Of a stretch of 64,000 nucleotides of DNA, positions 1 to 8,894 are shown piece after piece. Positions within the stretch are counted from its first letter, which is position 1; the number at the start of each line of letters is the position of its first letter. A model generated the notes under the pieces. It had not been told where the DNA came from. It did no database searches and was given only the letters and a program-made list of their open reading frames with translations. The position numbers were made by a program, and so were the translations under genes. This DNA comes from Prevotella sp. (lineage in GTDB: Bacteria; Bacteroidota; Bacteroidia; Bacteroidales; Bacteroidaceae), in NCBI GenBank assembly GCA_015060485.1, contig SUYI01000009.1, forward strand, positions 1 to 64,000. Direction: 5' to 3'.

Positions 1-906
1 GTATGCTTCCTGGACTGTGCCCGCAAGGCTAAGGGCTGCAAGGGCGACTGCTGCAAGAAGGAAGGTGCCAAGACACGCATCATCGAGGACGGTGGTACGG
101 GTGCCTACAAGGTCATCATGAAAGAGGAGAGCGACCTGAAAGAACATACCGTGTTCGTGCCGCAGGACCTGACGAAGTTTAATGCCCAGCACCCGCTGCC
201 CATCCTGGTATGGGGCAATGGTGCCTGTGCCAACTCGCCCTTCGAACACATGAATTTCCTGAACGAGATAGCCTCGAACGGATACATCGTGCTGGCTACG
301 GGTAACATCCCCATGACGGACGAGTGGTACAAGGGTCCCATGTCGCGCTCAGAGCAGCAGATCGAGAGTATCGACTGGGCTTTCAAGCAGAATGACGACC
401 CCCAGTCGCCTTACTACCAGAAGCTGGACGTGAAGAACATCTGTGTGGCAGGTATGTCGTGCGGTGGTCTGCAGACCCTGTTCAACTGTGCCGACAAGCG
501 CATCACCACCATCATGATCTGCAACAGTGGACTCTTTAACCAGCAGAATGCCGGTCAGGCCGTAGGCGGTATGCCGATGCCCAAGAAGGACAAGCTGAAC
601 GAGTTGCATACACCTATTATGTATATGCTGGGCGGCAAGGAGGACATTGCCTACGAGAACGGTATGGACGATTTCCATCGCATCAGTCATGTGCCCGCCG
701 TTGCCATCAACTTCCCCGTAGGTCACGGTGGCACCTATCGCGAGGCTCACGGCGGTGAGTTCACCATCCCCGCACTGGCTTGGCTGAACTGGCAGCTGAA
801 GGGCGACCAGGAAGCCGCCAAGATGTTTATCGGCAAGAAGCCCCAACTGCTCGACCGCAAAGACTGGACGATAGAGAAGAACAAGCTGTTCCAGCAGCTG
901 AAGTAG
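1..906 (+). CDS. Alpha/beta hydrolase, 5'-truncated by the window edge
   Basis: Frame 1 is open from base 1 upstream of the listed ATG; nucleophile-elbow-like GMSCGG; sits before xylanolytic genes. Confidence 0.75.
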   Translation, partial: VCFLDCARKAKGCKGDCCKKEGAKTRIIEDGGTGAYKVIMKEESDLKEHTVFVPQDLTKFNAQHPLPILVWGNGACANSPFEHMNFLNEIASNGYIVLATGNIPMTDEWYKGPMSRSEQQIESIDWAFKQNDDPQSPYYQKLDVKNICVAGMSCGGLQTLFNCADKRITTIMICNSGLFNQQNAGQAVGGMPMPKKDKLNELHTPIMYMLGGKEDIAYENGMDDFHRISHVPAVAINFPVGHGGTYREAHGGEFTIPALAWLNWQLKGDQEAAKMFIGKKPQLLDRKDWTIEKNKLFQQLK

Positions 907-942
907 ACTAATCCCTTTTCCTTTTCCATAAAACTAACCTCT

Positions 943-3897
943 GTGAAGAAACTTTTATCGACTATTTCATTTACTTTGATTACACTGGGTGGATGGTCGC
1001 AAGGAGCGACCACCCCCTTGGTGTATGACGTGGAACACACGGGCAGTAAAATGCCTAAGCCTATGATGCCTGCTGCCGACGAGTTACCCATTGTCCGCGA
1101 ACTGCCTGATGCCCTGGAGGGTGTCACGAGTTTTGCCGACTGGACCCGCAGACGCAGCGATATCGGACACATGATCCAGCACTACGGCATCGGTGAGAAG
1201 CCCACAGTCAAGTCGAAGCAGGTAAAGGCCCGCATGGACGGCGACACGCTGTTTGTCGACGTGAAGGTCGGCAAGCAGACGCTGACGCTGAAGTCGACGA
1301 TACGCTATCCGAAGGTGGGTCAGCCGCCTTATGCGCTGATGATCGGCACGGACATGATTGCCCTGCCCCGACAACTGTTCGAGGACAGAGCTATTGCCAC
1401 TGCCACCTTCACCTCGGCGCAGGTGAACGACTACAAGCAGTTCGGCAAACATAACGACAGAGGAGGTCACGCCTTCGACAGACTCTATCCGGAACTGAAG
1501 GACAACGGCGCCTACAGCGAGTGGGCATGGGGCATGAGCCGACTGATTGACGGACTGCAGCAGCTGGGTCCTGAGAAGACGAAGATTGACGTGAGGCGTA
1601 TTGGTGTGACGGGGTGTTCGTATGCCGGTAAGATGGCACTCTACTGTGGTGCCTTCGACGAGCGTATCGCCTTGACCATCGCCCAGGAACCTGGCGGCGG
1701 TGGTGCGGCAGCGTGGAGAAAGTCGCACGAAGCGACGTTGGCAGGCAGGAATGTGGAAGACTTGGACAAGACCGACTATCATTGGTTCTTGGAGAGCCAG
1801 AAGGAGAATTTCCGAGGCGACAGCGTCTATCGGCTGCCCTACGACCAGCACGAGTTGTGTGCGATGGTATGTCCGCGTGCCCTGTTGCTGTTGGGAAATA
1901 CCGACTACGAATGGCTTACCGACCCCGCTATGGAGGCTTCGGCCAAGGCTGCCTATCAGGTATGGCAGCGTTTCGGCATTGCCGACCGTATGTCGTGGAG
2001 CATTGTCGGCGGTCACGGCCACTGTCAGCTGCCCCAAAGCCAGTTCCCCATCGTGCAGTCGTTCATAGACCGCTTCCTGCTGGGTCAGGCTCCCAAGGAG
2101 CAGCAGACGATGGTGTCGCCCAATGGGTTGTTGAACATCGACGTGAAGGGCGAGAATCTGGTAGTTAATTACGACGGAAAGAAGGCGTTGGAACTGACGG
2201 GCATGGGCCTGAGCAATACGGATTTCGTGAATTGGACGGGCCCTGTGAAGGCTGATTACCAGATGCTGACCGGCAAACGCCTGCATTGTACGAACGAGGC
2301 CAACGAGTATCGTTGCGGCAACCTGGTACTGCGGGTGTATAACGACGGCATTGCTTTCCGCTATGAATATACGAACCTGCAAAACGAGAAACATCCTGAT
2401 GAGCAGACCGCTTATATCATCCCTGAGGGGACCAAACGCTGGATGCTGCAGTGGAGCGACGGCTACGAGGGATTCTTCCCCATGACGACCACAGCCAATG
2501 TGAAGACGCTGGGCGGCTTTGGTGGTTCGATAGTCACGGATAAAATCAATACCCACTGGGGTTATCCGCTGTTAATAGAAGCCTCCCCCAGCCCCTCCAA
2601 AGGAGGGGGGATTTATGCGCTGATCACCGAGGCCAACATCGAGCGCCGGCAGAGTGCGTCGAGCCTGTTTAATGAAGGTGAGGTGTTCCGCGTGGTGCAA
2701 GACCAGAACGACTTGGATTTGACGGGTGCTTGGCATACCCCTTGGCGCGTCGTCATCATCGGAAAACTGGCTGATATCGTCGAGTCGACGCTGGTCACCG
2801 ACGTCAGTGAGCCGTCAAAGATGGCTGATACCGGCTGGATCAAACCCGGTGTAGTGTCGTGGATCTATTGGGCCAACAACCACGGGTCGAACGACTACAA
2901 CATCATCAAGAAATATGTGGATATGGCCGTCGAGCTGAAGCTGCCGTATGTACTCATCGACGCCGAATGGGACGAGATGAACAAGGTGACCACGAACGAA
3001 GGCAAGACCATTGAAGATGCCGTAGCCTACGCCAACTCGAAGGGTGTCAAACCGCTTATCTGGTATAATTCCTGCATCGGTTGGATAGATGGCGCTCCCG
3101 GACCGAAGTTCCGCCTGAACAAGCCCGAGGACCGTGAGAAGGAATTTGCCTGGTGCGAGAAGATCGGTGTGGCTGGAGTGAAGATAGACTTCTTCAGCGG
3201 TGACAACCAGGCTAATATGGACTATTGTCAGGACTTGCTGGAGAGTGCGGCTCGTCACCATCTGCTGGTGAATTTCCATGGTGCCCCCATTCCCCGCGGA
3301 TGGCAGCGCACCTATCCGAACCTGTTGTCGACGGAGGGCGTCTATGGTGCTGAGTGGTATAACAACGTGCCTCACTTCACGAAGAAGGCCGCCAGTCACA
3401 ACGCCACGTTACCCTTTACGCGTAACGTCATTGGCCCGATGGACTATACGCCCTGTGCCTTCAGCGATTCGCAGCATCCGCACATTACGTCGAATGCCCA
3501 CGAGCTGGCACTGACGGTGCTGTACGAGAGCGGACTGCAGCACTTGGCCGACCGTCCGGAGAGTTTCCTGGCACAACCCCAAGAGGTGCAGGATTTTCTG
3601 GGACAGTTGCCTACCGTATGGGACGAGACGCGTTTTGTGTCGGGCTATCCCGGCGAGAGTGCCGTGTTGGCCCGCAGAAGTGGCAAGACGTGGTATGTGG
3701 CAGGCATCAATGGTACGGACAATGTGCTGACGCTGGCCATTCCGACAGGGATTCTGAAGGACCTGGGAACCAAGATGACGCTGTTTGCCGACAGTGGCAA
3801 TGCCGAGACACCTTGGAACATCACTTCGTTGGATGCTATGCCGGAAAGCATTGCCTGCCAGCCGCGCGGAGGCTTTGTTATTAAGATTGAAGAGTAA
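943..3897 (+). CDS. Two-domain secreted enzyme: CE15 glucuronoyl esterase-like N-terminus fused to GH97 C-terminus
   Basis: GTG start and signal peptide; GCSYAGK (CE15-like) then GH97-like segments (WIYWANNHGSNDYNIIKKYVDMAVELKLPYVLIDAEWDE). Confidence 0.8.
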   Translation: MKKLLSTISFTLITLGGWSQGATTPLVYDVEHTGSKMPKPMMPAADELPIVRELPDALEGVTSFADWTRRRSDIGHMIQHYGIGEKPTVKSKQVKARMDGDTLFVDVKVGKQTLTLKSTIRYPKVGQPPYALMIGTDMIALPRQLFEDRAIATATFTSAQVNDYKQFGKHNDRGGHAFDRLYPELKDNGAYSEWAWGMSRLIDGLQQLGPEKTKIDVRRIGVTGCSYAGKMALYCGAFDERIALTIAQEPGGGGAAAWRKSHEATLAGRNVEDLDKTDYHWFLESQKENFRGDSVYRLPYDQHELCAMVCPRALLLLGNTDYEWLTDPAMEASAKAAYQVWQRFGIADRMSWSIVGGHGHCQLPQSQFPIVQSFIDRFLLGQAPKEQQTMVSPNGLLNIDVKGENLVVNYDGKKALELTGMGLSNTDFVNWTGPVKADYQMLTGKRLHCTNEANEYRCGNLVLRVYNDGIAFRYEYTNLQNEKHPDEQTAYIIPEGTKRWMLQWSDGYEGFFPMTTTANVKTLGGFGGSIVTDKINTHWGYPLLIEASPSPSKGGGIYALITEANIERRQSASSLFNEGEVFRVVQDQNDLDLTGAWHTPWRVVIIGKLADIVESTLVTDVSEPSKMADTGWIKPGVVSWIYWANNHGSNDYNIIKKYVDMAVELKLPYVLIDAEWDEMNKVTTNEGKTIEDAVAYANSKGVKPLIWYNSCIGWIDGAPGPKFRLNKPEDREKEFAWCEKIGVAGVKIDFFSGDNQANMDYCQDLLESAARHHLLVNFHGAPIPRGWQRTYPNLLSTEGVYGAEWYNNVPHFTKKAASHNATLPFTRNVIGPMDYTPCAFSDSQHPHITSNAHELALTVLYESGLQHLADRPESFLAQPQEVQDFLGQLPTVWDETRFVSGYPGESAVLARRSGKTWYVAGINGTDNVLTLAIPTGILKDLGTKMTLFADSGNAETPWNITSLDAMPESIACQPRGGFVIKIEE

Positions 3898-3906
3898 ATC
3901 AAAGTT

Positions 3907-6498
3907 ATGAAAAAACGCTTATTATCAACATTCGTGGTGTGCTGTGCCGGCCTGATGGTGTCGGCACAGACGTACCCTTATCAGAATCCGAACCTATCGG
4001 CGCTGGAACGTGCCAAGGACTTGTGCTCGCGACTGACGTTGGAGGAGAAGGCTCAGCTGATGCTGGATGAGAGTCCGGCCATTCCCCGTCTGGGCATCAA
4101 GAAGTTCTTCTGGTGGAGCGAGGCGCTGCATGGTGCGGCCAACATGGGTAATGTCACTGTGTTCCCCGAGCCGATAGCTATGGCTTCGTCGTTTAACCCC
4201 GACTTATTATATAAGGTGTTCGATGCTGCCTCGACGGAGTTCCGTGCGCAGTATAACGAGCGCATGTATCGTGGCTCGGGCGAGGACGAGAAATTCCACA
4301 GCCTGTCGGTATGGACGCCGAACGTGAACATCTTCCGTGACCCGCGATGGGGCAGGGGACAGGAAACCTACGGCGAGGATCCCTATCTGACCTCAGTGAT
4401 GGGTGTGCAGGTAGTGAAGGGCTTGCAGGGTCCTGAGGAGGCGAAGTATCGTAAGCTGTGGGCTTGTGCCAAGCACTATGCTGTGCACAGCGGTCCGGAA
4501 TATACGCGTCACTCGGCCAACCTGACCAACGTATCGCCACGCGATATGTGGGAGACGTATATGCCCGCTTTCAAAACGCTGGTGCAGGATGCGAAGGTTC
4601 GCGAGGTGATGTGTGCCTATCAGCGGTTGGACGACGACCCCTGCTGTGGCTCGAACCGCTTGTTGCAGACCATCCTTCGCGACGAGTGGGGCTTCCAGTA
4701 TCTGGTGGTGAGCGACTGCGGTGCTGTCAGCGATTTCTATACTTCGCACAAGAGTTCTAGCGACTCCATCCATGCCTCGGCTAAGGCTACGCTGGCCGGT
4801 ACTGATGTGGAATGTGGCTTTGCCTATGCCTATAAGGGCATTCCCGATGCCGTGCGTCGCGGTTTTATCACAGAGGCAGAAGTCGACAAACATGTCATTC
4901 GCCTGTTGGAAGGCCGTTTCGACTTGGGTGAGATGGACGATCCCTCGCTGGTAGAATGGTCGAAGATTCCTTATTCAGCGATGTCTACCAAGGAGTCGGC
5001 CAACATCTCGCTGGCTATGGCGCGTCAGGCCATTGTGCTTTTGCAGAATAAAGGAAATATCCTGCCTCTGAAGAAAAATGCAGAAAAGATTGCCGTCATT
5101 GGTCCGAATGCCGACAATGCTCCGATGATGTGGGGTAACTACAATGGTATGCCTAACCACACCGTCACTATTCTTGACGGCATCAAGGCCAAGCAGAAGA
5201 GGCTGTATTATGCCAAGGGTTGTGACCTGACCTACGATCAGGTGATGGATTGCCAGTTGGCTAACCAATGCAGTTTCGAGGGCAAGAAAGGCATGAAGGG
5301 CACCTTCTGGAACAACCGCCGTATGGAGGGCAAACCTGTAACGACGCAGTACTACACCACACCGCTGGCAGTAACGACGGCAGGTATGCACAATTTCGCC
5401 CCAGGCGTACAGATAGAGGACTTCTCTGCTAAATACGAGACCGTATTCACCCCTAAAGAGTCTGGTGAGTATGTGGTGAACGTAGAGGGTACAGGCCATT
5501 TCGAGCTCTACATCGACGGCGAGCGCAAGTTCCGTCACCACATTTGGAGAACCACTCCCAATCGTGTGCCCATCCAGGCCGAGAAGGGCAAGAGCTACAA
5601 TATCGAGGTGCGTTTCTCGCATATCCAAACCTACAATGCCGATCTGAAGATCAATGTGGCGAAGGAGTTGCCCATCGACTATCAGCAGACCATTGCCCAG
5701 CTGAAGGGTATCGACAAGGTCGTCTTCGTGGGAGGCATCGCCCCCAGTTTGGAAGGCGAGGAGATGCCCGTGGATATAGACGGTTTCAAGGGTGGCGACC
5801 GTACCCATATCGAACTGCCTAAGGTGCAGCGTGATTTCCTGAAGGCCCTGAAAGCTGCCGGTAAGCAGGTCATCTTCGTCAACTGCTCTGGTTCTTGTAT
5901 TGCCTTGGAGCCTGAGACGGAGAGTTGCGACGCCATCGTACAGGCATGGTATTCAGGACAGGAGGGTGGCACGGCTGTTGCCGACGTGCTCTTTGGCGAT
6001 GTGAACCCCAGCGGCAAGCTTCCCGTCACGTTCTACAAGTCGAGCAGTCAGCTGCCCGACTACGAGGACTATTCGATGAAGGGCCGTACGTATCGTTACT
6101 TCAATGATGCGCTGTTCCCCTTCGGATTTGGACTGAGCTACACACAGTTTGAACTGGGTGATCCAAGCATCATCAATACATCTGATGAGAATTCCGGCTT
6201 CAATATTGCCGTTCCCGTGGCTAACACGGGAAAGCAGGATGGTTCGGAAACGGTGCAGCTCTACATCCGTAACCTGCAAGACCCCGATGGTCCGCTGAAG
6301 TCGCTGCGTGCTTTCCAGCGCGTCGAGGTGAAGGCTGGACAGACGGTAACCGTCAATCTGACGCTTGACCGCAAGAGTTTCGAGTTCTGGGATGCCGAGA
6401 CGAACACCATGCGTGTGAAGCCTGGTAAGTATGAGATTCTCATCGGCAACAGCTCACTCGACAAGGATCTGAAGAAACAGACAATAGACATTCAATAA
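3907..6498 (+). CDS. GH3 beta-glucosidase/beta-xylosidase with PA14-like insert
   Basis: WWSEALHGAANMGNVTVFPEPIAMASSF, VVSDCGAVSDF, PA14-like segment (FWNNRRMEGKP...FELYIDGERKF), C-terminal Fn3-like domain. Confidence 0.88.
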   Translation: MKKRLLSTFVVCCAGLMVSAQTYPYQNPNLSALERAKDLCSRLTLEEKAQLMLDESPAIPRLGIKKFFWWSEALHGAANMGNVTVFPEPIAMASSFNPDLLYKVFDAASTEFRAQYNERMYRGSGEDEKFHSLSVWTPNVNIFRDPRWGRGQETYGEDPYLTSVMGVQVVKGLQGPEEAKYRKLWACAKHYAVHSGPEYTRHSANLTNVSPRDMWETYMPAFKTLVQDAKVREVMCAYQRLDDDPCCGSNRLLQTILRDEWGFQYLVVSDCGAVSDFYTSHKSSSDSIHASAKATLAGTDVECGFAYAYKGIPDAVRRGFITEAEVDKHVIRLLEGRFDLGEMDDPSLVEWSKIPYSAMSTKESANISLAMARQAIVLLQNKGNILPLKKNAEKIAVIGPNADNAPMMWGNYNGMPNHTVTILDGIKAKQKRLYYAKGCDLTYDQVMDCQLANQCSFEGKKGMKGTFWNNRRMEGKPVTTQYYTTPLAVTTAGMHNFAPGVQIEDFSAKYETVFTPKESGEYVVNVEGTGHFELYIDGERKFRHHIWRTTPNRVPIQAEKGKSYNIEVRFSHIQTYNADLKINVAKELPIDYQQTIAQLKGIDKVVFVGGIAPSLEGEEMPVDIDGFKGGDRTHIELPKVQRDFLKALKAAGKQVIFVNCSGSCIALEPETESCDAIVQAWYSGQEGGTAVADVLFGDVNPSGKLPVTFYKSSSQLPDYEDYSMKGRTYRYFNDALFPFGFGLSYTQFELGDPSIINTSDENSGFNIAVPVANTGKQDGSETVQLYIRNLQDPDGPLKSLRAFQRVEVKAGQTVTVNLTLDRKSFEFWDAETNTMRVKPGKYEILIGNSSLDKDLKKQTIDIQ

Positions 6499-6525
6499 TA
6501 ATCATTAACATTAAACCATAACAGT

Positions 6526-8712
6526 ATGAAGAAAAGAATTATTTCAGGTCTGATGCTGGCATTTCTTGGCATCACACCAATGCTGGCTCAGTGGGGACGT
6601 CCTGTCGACTATTTCGCAGGCCCTAGTCTGAAGGATGCCTACAAGGATTATTTTACCATCGGTGTAGCTGTCAATCAGAACAACATCTCTGATCCCGCTC
6701 AAAGCGAGATTGTCAAGAAACAGTTCAACAGCGTGACCGCAGAGAACGACTGGAAGCCAGGCGAGATTCATCCGAAGGAGGGCGTCTGGAACTTCGAAAA
6801 GGCCGACAAGATTGCCAACTTCTGCCGTGAGAACGGTATTAAGATGCGTGGTCACTGCCTGTGCTGGCACTCTCAGTTTGCTGACTGGATGTTTACCGAC
6901 AAGAAGGGCAAGCCCGTCAAGAAGGAAGTGTTCTACGAGCGTCTGCGCGACCATATTCACACGGTGGTGAACCGTTATAAGGACGTGGTGTATGCTTGGG
7001 ATGTGGTGAACGAGGCTATGGCCGACGATGGACGTCCATTCGACTTTGTCGATGGTAAGATGGTCAAGGCCAGTCCTTATCGTCAGAGCCGTCATTTCAA
7101 ACTCTGTGGTGATGAGTTCATTGCCAAGGCTTTCGAGTTTGCCCGTGAGGCTGATCCCACCGGTATCCTGATTTATAACGACTACAGCTGCGTGGATAAC
7201 GGCAAGCGTGAGCGTATCTACGAGATGGTGAAGAAGATGAAGGACGCTGGTGTGCCTATCGACGGTATCGGTATGCAGGGCCACTACAACATCTATTTCC
7301 CCGATGAGGACCAGCTGGAGAAGGCCATTCAGCGTTTCTCTGAGATTGTGAATATCATCCACATTACCGAGCTCGACCTCCGTACCAACACCGAGAGTGG
7401 TGGTCAGTTGCGTTTCTCGCGTGGTGAGGCCAAGCCCCAGGCTCCTTATATTGCCACGCTGCAGGAAGACCAGTACAACCGCCTGTTCAAGATTTTCCGC
7501 AAGTATAAGAATGTCGTTAAGAATGTGACCTTCTGGAACCTCAGCGACAAGGACTCTTGGCTCGGTCTCGGCAACCATCCGTTGCCCATCGACGAGAATC
7601 TGAAAGCAAAGCGTTCGTTCCAGGTCATTCGCGACTTCGACGTTAAGCTTGATAATGCAACACCGAAGGACGACTGGGTAGCCAATCCCTGCAACCAGCC
7701 TGGTCAGGAGTATCCTCAGGTGAACAGCGAGGGTTATGCCCGCTTCCGTATCGAGGCTCCCGATGCCAAGTCGGTTATTGTCAGCCTGGGCCTTGGTGGT
7801 CGTGGCGGTACGGTGCTGCGCAAGGATAAGGACGGTGTGTGGACGGGTACCACTGAGGGTCCGATGGATCCTGGTTTCCACTACTATCACCTGACCATCG
7901 ACGGTGGCGTGTTCAACGATCCTGGCACGCACAACTACTTCGGCTCTTGCCGTTGGGAGAGTGGTATCGAGATTCCCGCTCCCGATCAGGATTTCTATGC
8001 TTGGCGCAAGGACATTCCTCACGGAAACATTCAGCAGGTGAACTTCTGGTCTGAGAGCACAGGCAAGATGCAGACTGCCAATGTCTATCTGCCTTATGGC
8101 TATGGCAAACTCGTGAAGGGTAAGCAGGAGCGCTATCCTGTTCTTTACTTGCAGCATGGCTGGGGTGAGAACGAAACCAGCTGGCCCGTACAGGGTAAGG
8201 CCGGCATCATCATGGACAACCTCATTGCTGACGGTAAGATCAAGCCCTTCATTGTGGTGATGGCCTATGGTCTGACCAACGACTTCAAGTTCGGTACTAT
8301 CGGTAAGTTCACTGCCGAAGAGTTCGAGAAGGTGCTCATCGACGAGCTCATCCCCGTCATCGACAAGCAGTTCCTCACCAAGCCCGACAAGTGGAACCGC
8401 GCTATGGCCGGCCTGTCGATGGGTGGCATGGAAACCAAACTCATCACCCTGCGTCGTCCTGAGGTGTTCGGATACTGGGGATTGCTCTCTGGCGGTACCT
8501 ATATGCCGGATGAGATCAAGGATCCGAAGGCTGTGAAGTACATCTTCGTAGGTTGTGGCGACAAGGAGAATCCTGATGGCATCAACAAGAGCGCCGAAGC
8601 TTTGAAGGCTGCTGGTTTCAATGCCGAGGGTCTCGTTTCCGAGGGTACTGCCCACGAGTTCCTCACCTGGCGCCGTTGCCTCGAGAAGATGGCCCAGAGC
8701 TTGTTCAAGTAA
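6526..8712 (+). CDS. xyn10D-fae1A: Bifunctional GH10 endoxylanase - CE1 feruloyl esterase
   Basis: GH10 motifs (RGHCLCWHSQ, AWDVVNEAM, ITELDLR) then CE1 esterase (GLSMGGM); same architecture as Prevotella ruminicola Xyn10D-Fae1A. Confidence 0.88.
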   Translation: MKKRIISGLMLAFLGITPMLAQWGRPVDYFAGPSLKDAYKDYFTIGVAVNQNNISDPAQSEIVKKQFNSVTAENDWKPGEIHPKEGVWNFEKADKIANFCRENGIKMRGHCLCWHSQFADWMFTDKKGKPVKKEVFYERLRDHIHTVVNRYKDVVYAWDVVNEAMADDGRPFDFVDGKMVKASPYRQSRHFKLCGDEFIAKAFEFAREADPTGILIYNDYSCVDNGKRERIYEMVKKMKDAGVPIDGIGMQGHYNIYFPDEDQLEKAIQRFSEIVNIIHITELDLRTNTESGGQLRFSRGEAKPQAPYIATLQEDQYNRLFKIFRKYKNVVKNVTFWNLSDKDSWLGLGNHPLPIDENLKAKRSFQVIRDFDVKLDNATPKDDWVANPCNQPGQEYPQVNSEGYARFRIEAPDAKSVIVSLGLGGRGGTVLRKDKDGVWTGTTEGPMDPGFHYYHLTIDGGVFNDPGTHNYFGSCRWESGIEIPAPDQDFYAWRKDIPHGNIQQVNFWSESTGKMQTANVYLPYGYGKLVKGKQERYPVLYLQHGWGENETSWPVQGKAGIIMDNLIADGKIKPFIVVMAYGLTNDFKFGTIGKFTAEEFEKVLIDELIPVIDKQFLTKPDKWNRAMAGLSMGGMETKLITLRRPEVFGYWGLLSGGTYMPDEIKDPKAVKYIFVGCGDKENPDGINKSAEALKAAGFNAEGLVSEGTAHEFLTWRRCLEKMAQSLFK

Positions 8713-8718
8713 AGGGTT

Positions 8719-8761
8719 AGGCTTCATGCCTCGAAGCCTAAGGGTGCGAGGCATGAAGCCT
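8719..8761. repeat. 15-bp perfect inverted repeat (aggcttcatgcctcg ... cgaggcatgaagcct)
   Basis: Arms 8719-8733 and 8747-8761, 13-nt loop, just after the GH10-CE1 stop. Confidence 0.8.
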
Positions 8762-8787
8762 TAGGGCGCAAATCACCCAAGACCAAT

Positions 8788-8832
8788 AAAAAACGTTCGG
8801 AGTATTTTTGGTTACTCCGAACGTATTTTTTT
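8788..8832. terminator. Bidirectional intrinsic terminator between converging genes
   Basis: 12-bp perfect arms acgttcggagta (8793-8804) / tactccgaacgt (8813-8824) flanked by A-run and T-run. Confidence 0.85.
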
Positions 8833-8833
8833 T

Positions 8834-8894
8834 ATTTCGTCCGACAGAATTTTTCTTTCGTCCGACGGAATTTTCGTTTCGTCCGACAGAATTT
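8834..8894. repeat. Three ~21-bp tandem repeats (tttcgtccgacagaattttt-like) ending at the alaS stop
   Basis: Three copies of ttcgtccgac(a/g)gaattt in direct orientation. Confidence 0.85.

Noticed and set aside
6544-8754. Long antisense ORF (736 aa) opposite GH10-CE1, and similar ones at 1084-2556 and 14379-16649
   Set aside because: They lie opposite strongly supported genes, have low-complexity composition typical of mirror-frame reading, and match no recognisable family.
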